From Paracoccus sp. (in: a-proteobacteria) (lineage in GTDB: Bacteria; Pseudomonadota; Alphaproteobacteria; Rhodobacterales; Rhodobacteraceae), in assembly GCF_030538695.1 (NCBI RefSeq), contig NZ_JAUNTN010000012.1, positions 1-64,000 on the forward strand: a stretch of 64,000 bases of DNA, in the 5' to 3' direction. Below the pieces are notes generated by a model, which made no database searches, had not been told where the DNA came from, and saw only the letters and a program-made list of their open reading frames with translations. Positions 17,532-26,820 of the stretch are shown piece after piece. The position numbers were made by a program, and so were the translations under genes. Positions within the stretch are counted from its first letter, which is position 1, and every line of letters starts with the position of its first letter.

Positions 17532-19406
17532 ATGGGCGCTTTTGATTACAAGGATTATACCACCGCCGAGGCCGCCGATCTGGCCGCCCTGTCGCATCAG
17601 CTTGCAATCTATTCCGCGACCAAAAGTTTCGCGGGCATCCCGACCGGCGAGGCACTGGAGGGGCTGCAAAAGCTGATCGGTGAAGGCACGCTGACCGGCT
17701 CGCCCATTGATATGTCGCTGCCCGCCACATGGTCCGAGATCGACCCGCTGTCCCTCGGCATCCCCGCCGCCCATATCGACCGTGACGGCTATGTGATGAT
17801 GGAAAGCCCGATCTATGGCTTTGCCCAGTCCGGCCCGCAACTGCTGCTGCTGGAAGAGCGCGACGCGGCGGGCAATGTGGTGCGTCTGTCGGTATCCTTT
17901 ACCGCCACCAATTCGCTGTTGGACGTGTTGGACTATACGCAGCTTAACACCGGCGAGATGGCCGAATCCATGATCCCGGTGCTGGAGGCGCTGCGCGATT
18001 ATGCGCAATCGCTGGGCCTGACCGGGGATGACGTGCTGGTGACGGGTTACAGCCTTGGCGCGGGTTACGCCAATATCATGGCGCGTTTCGCAGATACACT
18101 GGCGGATGGGTTCTTCGCGGATGCGGATTATGTCGCCCATGCCGTTCCGGTGATCTATGACGACCCCGACCGGGTACTGAACATCGGCTATGAAAACGAC
18201 GTGGTTCACCGCGCGGCGGGCGATCATGCCACCATTGCCGAGGCAATCGCTGCCGCCGATCCGTTCCTGTCCAACCCGGACACGAATTACGCCACCAGCA
18301 CCGACAATCTCGTGATCTTTGACGGTTCCTACAGCGTGGCGGCGATCAGTCTTGCGGTCGATTCGCTGCTGAACATTGCCGGGTCGTGGTGGGCGCATAT
18401 CGGCGGCGTCGCAACCGATGCCATCCGCCGCATCGGCGATTCCCGCTTTTATGAGTTCACCGAGCGCGACAGCGTGATGATTGTGTCGAACCTTGGCGCG
18501 GATCTGCGCTGGAACACATGGGTCGAGGACAAGGCCGCACCAACCTCGGATCATTTTGGCGCACCGGCCTTTATCATCGGCACGCAGTATAACGACCTGC
18601 TGGGCGACGGGCGCGGGAATGACTGGATCGACGCCGGCGCGGGCGATGACCGCATCCGCGTCAGCAGCGGCTATAACCGCGTGGACGGCGGCGAAGGTTA
18701 TGACACCCTGCGCGTGCAGGGCCGCCCCGAGGATCACAGCGCCTATCGCCTCTCGGACGGCACGCTGGTGATCGTCGGCAAGGACGGCGTGACGCTGGCC
18801 GAGAATATCGAGGACATCGAATTCGCCTATCGCGGTTTCCTGGGGATTGAAACCGTGGCGGATTATTCTATCCATCACGACCGGCTGGAGGATGACCGCT
18901 GGAGCCTGTTCGAATGGCGCGATCACGACCTGCGCTTCGGCAAGGCGACCGAAGGCACCGGCGGCAATGACGTGCTGACCGGCAAGGTCGTGTTCGGCAT
19001 GGCCGGTGATGATCTGATCCGAGGCACGGCGGGCGCGGACCTGCTGATCGGCGGCGAGGGCGCGGACACCATCCGCGGCGGCGCGGGCGCGGACCGCATC
19101 TATGGCGGCGAGCATGACGACTGGCTTTACGCTGAAAGCAATGGCGACCGGCTGAACGGCGGGCATGGCGATGATGTGTTCGTCTTTGTGCAGGGCCTGA
19201 CCGGCAGCGTCGTGGTCGAGGACTTCAACGCCGCCGCTAATGAATCCGACCGCCTGCTGATCGAGGGGCTGAGTGACGCTGACGCCCTGCTGGCCAGCGC
19301 GCGACAGGACGGCAACGACGTGGTGCTGCGCCATGACGGGTTCACCCTGCGGCTGGAACATACCGATCTGGCGGATCTTTCGGCCTCGGATTTCCTGCTG
19401 GCCTGA
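17532..19406 (+). CDS. RTX-type extracellular lipase/esterase (family I.3)
   Basis: A 624-residue protein resembling Serratia/Pseudomonas family I.3 lipases: MGAFDYKDY at the N-terminus, GYSLG with nucleophile S174, GYEND with D223, a candidate catalytic His289 in SWWAH, and the shared VIVSNL..NTWVED and FIIG segments before the repeats. Glycine-rich nonapeptide repeats of the GGxGxDxUx type occur around 360-400 and 480-550 and should bind Ca2+. The end DLSASDFLLA fits a C-terminal type I secretion signal; there is no N-terminal signal peptide. Start ATG at 17532 has GGGAGG five bases upstream; an ATG at 17529 is too close. No type I exporter genes are nearby. The lipid or polyester substrate is unknown. 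Confidence 0.85.
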   Translation: MGAFDYKDYTTAEAADLAALSHQLAIYSATKSFAGIPTGEALEGLQKLIGEGTLTGSPIDMSLPATWSEIDPLSLGIPAAHIDRDGYVMMESPIYGFAQSGPQLLLLEERDAAGNVVRLSVSFTATNSLLDVLDYTQLNTGEMAESMIPVLEALRDYAQSLGLTGDDVLVTGYSLGAGYANIMARFADTLADGFFADADYVAHAVPVIYDDPDRVLNIGYENDVVHRAAGDHATIAEAIAAADPFLSNPDTNYATSTDNLVIFDGSYSVAAISLAVDSLLNIAGSWWAHIGGVATDAIRRIGDSRFYEFTERDSVMIVSNLGADLRWNTWVEDKAAPTSDHFGAPAFIIGTQYNDLLGDGRGNDWIDAGAGDDRIRVSSGYNRVDGGEGYDTLRVQGRPEDHSAYRLSDGTLVIVGKDGVTLAENIEDIEFAYRGFLGIETVADYSIHHDRLEDDRWSLFEWRDHDLRFGKATEGTGGNDVLTGKVVFGMAGDDLIRGTAGADLLIGGEGADTIRGGAGADRIYGGEHDDWLYAESNGDRLNGGHGDDVFVFVQGLTGSVVVEDFNAAANESDRLLIEGLSDADALLASARQDGNDVVLRHDGFTLRLEHTDLADLSASDFLLA

Positions 19407-19413
19407 CGCTTTG

Positions 19414-19450
19414 GCCGCGCGGCACTGAAATTGCCGCGCGGCTTGCCTTG
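19414..19450 (+). terminator. Terminator of the lipase gene
   Basis: GCCGCGCGGC (19414-19423), 9-base loop, GCCGCGCGGC (19433-19442), a perfect 10-bp stem, then TTGCCTTG. Confidence 0.75.
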
Positions 19451-19503
19451 CGCCGCCCGCCCGAATCCGGCATCACTTCGCGGATAAGGGAAAGGGCTGT
19501 GCC

Positions 19504-20481
19504 ATGGCGGATCTGGATCAAAACGCGAAACCGACCGAAGACATTGATCTGCGCGAGGTGTTCGGCCTCGACAGCGACATGAAGGTCAAGGGCTTTGCCG
19601 AGCGCACCGCCCGCGTCCCCGAGCTGGACCCGACCTATAAGTTCGATCCCGACACGACCTTGGCGATTCTGGCGGGTTTTGCCTATAATCGCCGGGTGAT
19701 GATCCAGGGCTATCACGGCACCGGCAAATCAACCCATATCGAACAGGTGGCGGCACGGCTGAACTGGCCCTGCGTGCGGGTGAACCTTGACAGCCATGTG
19801 TCGCGCATCGACCTGATCGGCAAGGACGCAATCCGGCTGGTGGATGGCAAGCAAGTCACCGAGTTTCATGAGGGTATACTGCCGTGGGCGCTGCGCAACC
19901 CCACCGCGATCGTGTTCGACGAATACGACGCAGGCCGCGCCGATGTGATGTTCGTGATCCAGCGCGTGCTGGAGGCGGATGGCAAGCTGACCCTGCTGGA
20001 TCAGAACGAAGTCATCACGCCCAACAAATATTTCCGCATGTTCGCTACCGCCAACACCGTCGGGCTTGGCGATACCACCGGCCTTTATCACGGCACCCAG
20101 CAGATCAACCAGGGCCAGATGGACCGCTGGTCGCTGGTCGCCACGCTGAACTATCTGTCGCATGATGCCGAAGTGAACATCGTGCTGTCCAAGGTCCCGC
20201 ATTACAACACCGCGCAGGGCCGCGACCAGATTGCCCGCATGGTGACGGTGGCCGACCTGACCCGCACCGCTTTCATGCAGGGCGACCTGTCCACCGTCAT
20301 GTCGCCGCGCACGGTCATCGCATGGGCGCAGAACGCGGAAATCTTCCGCAACATCGGCTATGCCTTCCGCCTGACCTTCCTGAACAAATGCGACGAGTTG
20401 GAACGCCAGACCGTCGCCGAGTTCTATCAACGCCTGTTCGACGAGGAACTGCCTGAAAGCGTGGTTGCCAAGGCGGGGTGA
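19504..20481 (+). CDS. cobS: Cobaltochelatase subunit CobS (AAA+ ATPase)
   Basis: AAA+ subunit of the ATP-dependent CobNST chelatase that inserts cobalt into hydrogenobyrinate a,c-diamide in the aerobic cobalamin pathway. It is 325 residues with Walker [10 protein letters not shown] (about 70-78), Walker [11 protein letters not shown] (about 134-143) and a sensor-1 MFATANT. Length and N-terminus ([15 protein letters not shown]) match CobS. CobT lies downstream after two small exported-protein genes; CobN is not in the window. Start ATG is preceded by AAGGGAAAGG. Confidence 0.93.
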   Translation: MADLDQNAKPTEDIDLREVFGLDSDMKVKGFAERTARVPELDPTYKFDPDTTLAILAGFAYNRRVMIQGYHGTGKSTHIEQVAARLNWPCVRVNLDSHVSRIDLIGKDAIRLVDGKQVTEFHEGILPWALRNPTAIVFDEYDAGRADVMFVIQRVLEADGKLTLLDQNEVITPNKYFRMFATANTVGLGDTTGLYHGTQQINQGQMDRWSLVATLNYLSHDAEVNIVLSKVPHYNTAQGRDQIARMVTVADLTRTAFMQGDLSTVMSPRTVIAWAQNAEIFRNIGYAFRLTFLNKCDELERQTVAEFYQRLFDEELPESVVAKAG

Positions 20482-20571
20482 CGCGCCGGGTTCTGCTTGA
20501 GCGTTCTGGTTTTGGCGGGGTGCGTGCCATACGCGCTTACGCCAGAAGCCGCCGAACGAACCGCCGCCTGA
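20478..20571 (+). pseudogene. Possible small lipoprotein remnant, frameshifted
   Basis: A GTG overlapping the cobS stop (GTGA) opens MTRRVLL. One frame over, from 20497, the DNA reads LSVLVLAGCVPYALTPEAA before a TGA at 20569, so the two halves would join into a signal peptide with a perfect lipobox (LAGC). Either a single-base shift has broken a small lipoprotein gene or the match is chance. No protein homology could be checked. Confidence 0.35.
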
Positions 20572-20734
20572 ACAGACGGCGCAGGTCCATGACCGTGGCA
20601 CGGTGCGGCAGTTGGCGGTATCGTCGCAAACATGACCGGCTGTCAGATGTAAATATGCCCAGGCACAGCCGTTCTTGCGCAAAAGCCCGTTCCGTGACAG
20701 CTTGTCTTCCAGCGCCCTCACCTGCTGAACCGTC

Positions 20735-21127
20735 ATGCACCACGTTTCACGCGTCCTGATCGCCTTGCTGGCCACCACCCTGCTGACTACCGCCCCCGCC
20801 TTGGCCGAGCGGGTCCGCCTGAACATCATCGAGGCAGAACGCGCAGCCGAGACATTCACCAACGGCCGCAGCATCCTTGTGACGCTGGACCCGGAAAGCG
20901 CGTCCCTGCTCACCGAGGTGGCAAACAACAATATCGGCGGGCAGATTACCCTTTATCTGGATGGTGAAGTGATCCTTCAGCCGCATATCCAGACCCGCCT
21001 TGCGACCCCGGTGGACAGGTTCGAGATCAACGTCCTTTTTTCCGCAAACCCCAAACAGCTTGCCCAACGCCTGCGCGGCGCCGATGCCGTGCTTGAACTG
21101 GATGTGCCAGAGAAAGCCCCCCAATGA
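20735..21127 (+). CDS. Exported protein resembling the SecD P1-head subdomain
   Basis: A 130-residue protein with a signal peptide (cleavage after ALA at about residue 24). The segment NNNIGGQITLYLDGEVILQPHIQTRL resembles the SecD first periplasmic domain motif, where an IG..(I/V)..LDG.V...P.I pattern is conserved, but no membrane helices follow, so it is a free-standing periplasmic copy of that fold. Its job is unknown. It overlaps the next gene by four bases (ATGA), so the two are probably made together, between cobS and cobT. Confidence 0.65.
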   Translation: MHHVSRVLIALLATTLLTTAPALAERVRLNIIEAERAAETFTNGRSILVTLDPESASLLTEVANNNIGGQITLYLDGEVILQPHIQTRLATPVDRFEINVLFSANPKQLAQRLRGADAVLELDVPEKAPQ

Positions 21128-21747
21128 AGCACCTGCCCCTGCTGACCGCCCTTGCCCTTGCACCCGCCGCCGCCTTGGCGCAGGTGCCGGACATTTCGCA
21201 GGTGCTGTCTGCCGTGCAGGTGGAACTGGACGACACCTATATCGGGCAGGAACGCGCCGTTCTGGTGCAGGCCGATGATGCCGGGGCTGACCTGTATATC
21301 TTTGCGGGCGTGCCGGATGACCGCGCCGGGGAATTGATCCTGCATGTGCCGGATCTGGTGTTTTCGGGACAAATGGCCGGGCAGACGCCTTGGCTGGAAC
21401 AGGCCGAAAACGGCAGCCTGCTGCTGCACGCCGAACAGATCGGCATTGGCCGCACATTTTGGGAACGCACCCTGACCATTGCGCAGCGTGACGGTGCGAT
21501 CGTTGTTGCAGGCTCGACCTATTCATCATTGGACAGGCTCAGCGCCAGCACGATTGATTGCGGCTGGAACCTGCTGACTGGCAAATGGGTGCTGGACTGG
21601 TCCGACCAGAACCCCGACACCGGGGAAAGCCGCGACGGATCAGATTCCGGCGTGGACAAGCAGCACATCACGCTGGCCGAAATGGGCGGGCAGAACAACG
21701 ACAGTCTGTTCAAACATTGCCAGCATAAAAACACACTGATGGACTGA
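21124..21747 (+). CDS. Hypothetical periplasmic protein
   Basis: A 207-residue protein with a short signal peptide (MKHLPLLTALALAPAAALA, cleavage before QVPDIS). The mature part is predicted mostly beta-strand, with only two cysteines (DCGWN near 161 and KHCQHK near the end). The C-terminal 40 residues are polar and acidic (DQNPDTGESRDGSDSG). I do not recognise the family. Translationally coupled to the SecD-P1-like gene, hence a possible partner of it. Confidence 0.6.
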   Translation: MKHLPLLTALALAPAAALAQVPDISQVLSAVQVELDDTYIGQERAVLVQADDAGADLYIFAGVPDDRAGELILHVPDLVFSGQMAGQTPWLEQAENGSLLLHAEQIGIGRTFWERTLTIAQRDGAIVVAGSTYSSLDRLSASTIDCGWNLLTGKWVLDWSDQNPDTGESRDGSDSGVDKQHITLAEMGGQNNDSLFKHCQHKNTLMD

Positions 21748-21923
21748 CGCCCTCCGCCACGGCGGAAGAACCGTCTTGCCCATAGGTGCTGCAAAAGCCA
21801 CGAATCACCGTCATCTTGCAAGATTTCTGCGTAAAGCGGACAGATGCGCCCGCGCCGCTTCTGGACCCCGCCAGCGGAAAGGGGCATGGTGCCTTCTGAC
21901 GATCTGACAGCGCGAATGACCCG

Positions 21924-23795
21924 ATGAACAAATCCGACAACCCCGCCGATCCGTTCAAGAAGGCTCTGTCCGAGGCCACCCGCGCCATTGCCGGCGACCG
22001 CGAGTTGAACGTGACCTATACCGCCGATCCTTCGGGACTGGCGGGAGATACGATGCGCCTGCCACAGATCAGCCGCCGTCTGAGCGCCGACGAAATCCGG
22101 CTGGCGCGGGGAACAGCGGATGCGCTGGCCTTTCGGATGCGCCACCATGATGCCGGGACGCATGGCCGCTATCTGCCCGGCGGCGAAATCGCGCGTGAGC
22201 TTTACGAGGCGCTGGAAACCGCCCGCGTCGAGGCGATGGGTGGGCGCGAAATGCCCGGTGCCCTGACCAATATCGACGCAAGGATCGAGGCCGACGCACA
22301 GCGCAAGGGCTATGCACAGGTTCGCGCCGCATCCGAGGTGCCGCTGGCCGTCGCGGCGGGCTGGATGCTGCGCCAACTGGCCACCGGCCGCCCGTTGCCG
22401 CCAGCCGCGCAGCATATCGTGGACCTATGGGCGCCCTTCATTCAGGACAGGGCCGAGGCCACGCTGGAATCGCTGAAAGCCGCCACCGGCGATCAGGCTG
22501 CCTTTGCCCGGCTGGCCCGGCAGGCGATTGCCGACCTTGGCTATGGCGACCAGCTTGGCGACGATCCCGACGCCGATGCCAGCGATGAGGCCGACGAGGA
22601 CAGCCAGCCCGAACCCGAGGCGGGCGACAACCAGTCCCGCGACGAGCAGGACAGCGAACAGTCCGAATCCAGCCCCGAACGCGCGCAGGAACAGACGCAG
22701 GACGAGCGGCAGGCTTCCGTCAGTCAGGACGACCTGTCCGAAGATGAAATGTCGGACGAGGGCGAAATGTCCGAAACCGATGAACCGCAAGAGCTGCCCC
22801 CGCCCATCAGCGAGGCCAGCGCCGATTACCGCGTCTTTACCACCGAGTTCGACGAGGAAATCAGCGCCGCCGATCTGGCCGACCCGGCAGAGCTGGAACG
22901 GCTGCGGGCCTATCTGGACAAGCAGCTTGACCCGCTGCGCGGCGCCGTCAGCCGCCTTGCCAACAAGCTGCAACGCCGCCTTCAGGCCCAGCAGAACCGC
23001 AGTTGGGAGTTCGACAAGGAAGAAGGCGTGCTGGACGCCGGACGCCTTGCCCGCGTGGTGGCGAACCCGACGACGCCGCTGTCGTTCAAGGTCGAAAAGG
23101 ATACCGAGTTCCGCGACACCGTGGTGACGCTGCTGATCGACAATTCCGGCTCGATGCGCGGTCGCCCGATCAGCATTGCCGCGATCTGCGCCGACGTGCT
23201 GGCCCGCACGCTGGAACGGTGCAGCGTCAAGGTGGAGATCCTCGGTTTTACGACGCGGGCATGGAAGGGGGGCCAGTCGCGCGAAAAATGGCTGGCCGCA
23301 CATCGCCCCGCCGCGCCCGGCCGCCTGAACGACCTGCGCCATATCGTCTATAAGCCCGCCGATGCGCCCTGGCGGCGGGTGCGCCCGAACCTTGGCCTGA
23401 TGATGAAAGAGGGGCTGCTGAAAGAAAACATCGACGGCGAGGCGCTGGAATGGGCGCATCGCCGCATGGTCAAACGCAGCGAGGCGCGCAAGATCCTGAT
23501 GGTCATTTCCGACGGTGCGCCGGTCGATGACAGCACCCTTTCGGTGAACCCGGCCAGCTTTCTGGAACGCCACCTGCGCGACGTGATCGCCATGATCGAG
23601 CGCCGCAAACAGGTCGAATTGCTGGCCATCGGCATCGGCCATGACGTGACCCGCTATTACCAGCGGGCGGTGACGATCACCGATGTGGAACAGCTTGGCG
23701 GGGCGATGACCGAGCAGCTTGCCGCCCTGTTCGACGCCGACCCGCGCAAACGCGCGCGCGTGCTTGGCATGGCGAATGTGAAACGCGCTGTCTGA
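21924..23795 (+). CDS. cobT: Cobaltochelatase subunit CobT
   Basis: Partner of CobS in the CobNST chelatase; the CobS/CobT rings act as ATP-driven chaperones for CobN. The protein is 623 residues: an N-terminal helical domain, a very acidic low-complexity linker (about 210-290, rich in D/E/S/Q), and a C-terminal von Willebrand A domain whose MIDAS motif reads DNSGSMRG at about residue 405. Length and order match CobT of Pseudomonas denitrificans. The start has only a weak Shine-Dalgarno. The 176-base gap upstream contains nothing recognisable and no cobalamin riboswitch. Confidence 0.93.
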   Translation: MNKSDNPADPFKKALSEATRAIAGDRELNVTYTADPSGLAGDTMRLPQISRRLSADEIRLARGTADALAFRMRHHDAGTHGRYLPGGEIARELYEALETARVEAMGGREMPGALTNIDARIEADAQRKGYAQVRAASEVPLAVAAGWMLRQLATGRPLPPAAQHIVDLWAPFIQDRAEATLESLKAATGDQAAFARLARQAIADLGYGDQLGDDPDADASDEADEDSQPEPEAGDNQSRDEQDSEQSESSPERAQEQTQDERQASVSQDDLSEDEMSDEGEMSETDEPQELPPPISEASADYRVFTTEFDEEISAADLADPAELERLRAYLDKQLDPLRGAVSRLANKLQRRLQAQQNRSWEFDKEEGVLDAGRLARVVANPTTPLSFKVEKDTEFRDTVVTLLIDNSGSMRGRPISIAAICADVLARTLERCSVKVEILGFTTRAWKGGQSREKWLAAHRPAAPGRLNDLRHIVYKPADAPWRRVRPNLGLMMKEGLLKENIDGEALEWAHRRMVKRSEARKILMVISDGAPVDDSTLSVNPASFLERHLRDVIAMIERRKQVELLAIGIGHDVTRYYQRAVTITDVEQLGGAMTEQLAALFDADPRKRARVLGMANVKRAV

Positions 23796-23807
23796 TAAGA
23801 GGCTATC

Positions 23808-24707
23808 ATGTTTGGGTTTTTGAAACGTCTGTTCGGCGGGGCGGATACGCCTGCGACGCCATCGCGCAGCATCGAAATCACCGCTGCCGACCTGCAATCC
23901 GCCGATACGCTTGGCCCGAAACTGGCACTGCTGGCGCAGGCGCGGGCGGGCGTGACCAGCGCCGAATATGACCCGGCGCGGCAAGTGCTGCTGATCGCGC
24001 AGGACAATGGCTTTCAGGCCAATATCGCACTGGATAATGCGCTGTCCGCGCTGCGCGGGCGCGATGCGCAGGGGCAGGCGGATTACATCGACAACCTGCT
24101 GACCCCGGTTCACAGCACCGAAACCACGGCCACCCGCTTGCTGCCGGTGCTGAAATCCGCTGATTTCCTTGCCAACGCCCGCACCCAACTGCGCGATATG
24201 GGCGTGCCTGACACCGAAATCACCGACAACTGGCACCGCGAGGTCGCACCGGGGCTGATCCTGCTGCTGGCGCAGGACAGCCCGCAGCAAATCCGGCTGC
24301 TGATGCCGGATGATGTAACAGAACTTGGGCAGGACGATGCTGCGCTGCTGAAACAGGCGGTCGATAACCTGTCGCTTTACGCGCAAGAGGTCGGGATCAA
24401 TCTGGCCGAGCAGCCCTCGGGCGCGGTGCATCAGGTGCAGATGGACGAAAACTACGATGCCAGCCTGTTCTTTGCCGATCATTTCTGGTCTGCCGTGGCC
24501 GAGGATATGCAGGCCACCCGTCTGGCAGCCCTGTTCGCCGCACGGAATCTGGTGATGGTCGGCGATGCCGGCCGCCCCGAAGCTGTCGCAGAACTGCGCC
24601 AGATCGGCACCGCCCTGCCCGCAGACCTGCCCTATGCCATCGCACCGGGCCAGCTTTACCAATGGCAGGGTCAGGGCTGGACCGTCCTGCCCGCAACTTT
24701 ACACTGA
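23808..24707 (+). CDS. Hypothetical protein, DUF1444-like
   Basis: A 299-residue soluble protein beginning MFGFLKRLFGG, 12 bases after cobT with AAGAGG upstream, so probably in the same transcript. The central LILLLAQDSPQQIRLLMPDDVTELG...LLKQAVDNLSLY resembles the DUF1444/YtpQ pattern, where a hydrophobic strand precedes a conserved D and a helix. Similarity is judged by eye only. No catalytic motif or membrane segment was seen. A role in cobalamin synthesis is suggested only by position. Confidence 0.6.
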   Translation: MFGFLKRLFGGADTPATPSRSIEITAADLQSADTLGPKLALLAQARAGVTSAEYDPARQVLLIAQDNGFQANIALDNALSALRGRDAQGQADYIDNLLTPVHSTETTATRLLPVLKSADFLANARTQLRDMGVPDTEITDNWHREVAPGLILLLAQDSPQQIRLLMPDDVTELGQDDAALLKQAVDNLSLYAQEVGINLAEQPSGAVHQVQMDENYDASLFFADHFWSAVAEDMQATRLAALFAARNLVMVGDAGRPEAVAELRQIGTALPADLPYAIAPGQLYQWQGQGWTVLPATLH

Positions 24708-24719
24708 CCAAAGGCCCCC

Positions 24720-26513
24720 ATGTTTCAAAGTTTCGACCAGACCAGCACCCCCGCGGCCCATCTGCCCCGGCTGGAGGCCCTGCGCCATGAGTTGACCCGG
24801 CGCGGGCTGGATGGGTTCATCATCCCCCGCGCCGACGCGCATCAGGGCGAATATGTCGCCCCTGCCGATGCACGGCTGGCCTGGCTGACCGGCTTTACCG
24901 GCAGCGCAGGCTTTGCCATCGTGACGCAAGACCGCGCCGGGGTGTTCATCGACGGGCGCTACCGCGTGCAGGTCAAGGCCGAAACCGACCCTTCGGCGTT
25001 CCAGCCGGTGCCATGGCCGGAAACTAAACCCGCCGACTGGCTGGCAGAAGCCCTGCCGAACGGCGGGCGCGTGGGTTTCGACCCGTGGCTGCACACGCAT
25101 CAGGATATTTCCGCGCTGGAAACCGCGCTGGAGGCGCAAAACATCGCGCTTGTGGCCGAGCCTGCCAACCCGGTCGATGCGATCTGGCCCGACCGCCCTG
25201 CCCCTCCCGTCGGGCTGGCGCGGCTGCACCCGGATGCGCTGGCGGGGGCCTCGGCTGCGGAAAAGCGCGACCGCATCGCCGCCGATCTGCGTCAGGCCGG
25301 ACAGGCCGCCGCTGTGCTGACCTTGCCCGATTCGATTGCGTGGCTGCTGAACATTCGCGGGGCCGACATCCCGCGCAACCCGATCCTGCAAGCCTTCGCC
25401 GTGATCGAGGACAACGCCCGCGTCACCCTGTTCACCGACCCGGCCAAGTTCAGCCCCGAGGTTCGCGCCGCCCTTGGCAATCAGGTCACGATCCTGCCCG
25501 GCGACGGCTTCACCCCCGCTCTGGCCGCGCTGAGCGGCCCGGTGCGCGTTGACCCGGCCAGCGCCCCGCAGCAAGTGTTTCACCTGCTGGAACAGGTCGG
25601 CACCGCGATCAGCAAGGCCCCCGACCCGGTGATCTTGCCGAAAACCTGCAAGACCCCTGCGGAAATCAAAGGGATGCAAGACGCCCATGCCCGCGACAGT
25701 GTGGCCATGGTGCGGCTTCTGGCATGGCTGGACCGGCAACCAGCAGGCAGCCTGACCGAGATCGACGTGGTGCAACGGCTGGAGGCCCTGCGGGCGGAAC
25801 AGGGGATTGCAGACATCAGCTTTGACACCATCTGCGGGACCGGCCCGAACGGGGCCATCGTGCATTATCGCGTGTCCAGGGCCAGCAACCGCCAGATTGC
25901 CGAAGGCGACCTGCTGTTGCTTGATTCCGGCGGGCAGTATGCAGACGGCACCACCGACATCACCCGCACCATCGCTATCGGCACCGTAGACCCGGCGGTG
26001 CGCGCGCCCTTTACCCGCGTGCTGCAAGGCATGATCGGCATTAGCCGCCTGCGCTTTCCACAAGGGCTGGCGGGGCGCGACATCGACGCGATTGCCCGCG
26101 CACCGCTGTGGATGGCGGGGCAGGATTACGACCACGGCACCGGCCACGGCGTCGGCGCGGCGCTCTGCGTTCACGAAGGCCCGGCGCGGATCAGCCGCGT
26201 TTCAGAAATCCCGCTGGCCCCCGGCATGATCCTGTCGAACGAGCCGGGCTATTACCGCGAAGGAGCCTTTGGTATCCGGCTGGAAAACCTGATCGTCACC
26301 GTTCAGGCCGAAGCAGAGCCGGGCCGCAAGATGCTCGGTTTCCAGACCCTGACCTTTGCCCCCATTGACCGCCGCCTGATCGACGCGGCGGCACTGTCAC
26401 GGGACGAGCGCGACTGGCTGAACGCCTATCATGCGGATTGCCGCGCACGCATCGCGCCGCATCTGGATCAGGCCGATGCAGCATGGCTGGAGCAAGCGAC
26501 GGCGGCCCTGTGA
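24720..26513 (+). CDS. pepP: Xaa-Pro aminopeptidase (M24B family)
   Basis: Removes N-terminal residues preceding proline; a cytoplasmic dimetal hydrolase. The 597-residue, three-domain form is the long eukaryote-like type (XPNPEP1-like). Metal ligands are visible in LLLDSGGQYADGTTDITRT (two Asp), GTGHGVG (His), SNEPGYY (Glu) and IRLENL (Glu). Start ATG has AAAGG seven bases upstream. It lies 12 bases after the DUF1444-like gene. A strong hairpin follows the stop. Confidence 0.92.
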   Translation: MFQSFDQTSTPAAHLPRLEALRHELTRRGLDGFIIPRADAHQGEYVAPADARLAWLTGFTGSAGFAIVTQDRAGVFIDGRYRVQVKAETDPSAFQPVPWPETKPADWLAEALPNGGRVGFDPWLHTHQDISALETALEAQNIALVAEPANPVDAIWPDRPAPPVGLARLHPDALAGASAAEKRDRIAADLRQAGQAAAVLTLPDSIAWLLNIRGADIPRNPILQAFAVIEDNARVTLFTDPAKFSPEVRAALGNQVTILPGDGFTPALAALSGPVRVDPASAPQQVFHLLEQVGTAISKAPDPVILPKTCKTPAEIKGMQDAHARDSVAMVRLLAWLDRQPAGSLTEIDVVQRLEALRAEQGIADISFDTICGTGPNGAIVHYRVSRASNRQIAEGDLLLLDSGGQYADGTTDITRTIAIGTVDPAVRAPFTRVLQGMIGISRLRFPQGLAGRDIDAIARAPLWMAGQDYDHGTGHGVGAALCVHEGPARISRVSEIPLAPGMILSNEPGYYREGAFGIRLENLIVTVQAEAEPGRKMLGFQTLTFAPIDRRLIDAAALSRDERDWLNAYHADCRARIAPHLDQADAAWLEQATAAL

Positions 26514-26519
26514 TGGGCG

Positions 26520-26558
26520 TGTCGGGGCGGCGAATACGGCAGCGCCGCCCCTGACACA
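26520..26558 (+). terminator. Hairpin terminator of pepP
   Basis: GTGTCGGGGCGGCG (26520-26533), 10-base loop, CGCCGCCCCTGACAC (26544-26558): a 14-bp stem with one bulged T, with no T run. The rest of the gap to 26820 holds no convincing gene; a 26-codon GTG frame at 26580-26661 has no support. Confidence 0.7.
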
Positions 26559-26820
26559 TGACGGCCCCAGAGAACCCCAAGTGACAGACCCCCAAACGAC
26601 ACGGGCAACCGCTTTTGCCCCGTTACCGCAGCTTGCGCCCGACAGATCAGCGCACCGCTGAGGTCAGAGGACGGCACCGCATGGCAAGAGCGTAAACGGC
26701 GCGGTTAACACGCGCCGCCGCCCCGTTGCGGCTTGGACAATCAGCCCACACCGCAGATCACCCTTCGCGACCTGCCCGACATCCGCATCCCGGAATCCGG
26801 GCGCGGATCACCTTGCCAGC

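Noticed and set aside
17451..19361. Long open frame on the minus strand antisense to the lipase gene (about 636 codons)
   Set aside because: A GC-rich shadow of the real gene: no ribosome site, no motif, low-complexity His/Gln/Arg-rich translation.
21748..21923. Cobalamin riboswitch upstream of cobT
   Set aside because: No B12-box-like sequence or suitable structure was seen.
22425..24662. Long minus-strand open frame antisense to cobT (about 745 codons)
   Set aside because: Shadow frame caused by codon bias; the plus strand encodes an unmistakable CobT.
26580..26661. 26-codon GTG-started frame after pepP
   Set aside because: Too short, no motif and no convincing ribosome site.
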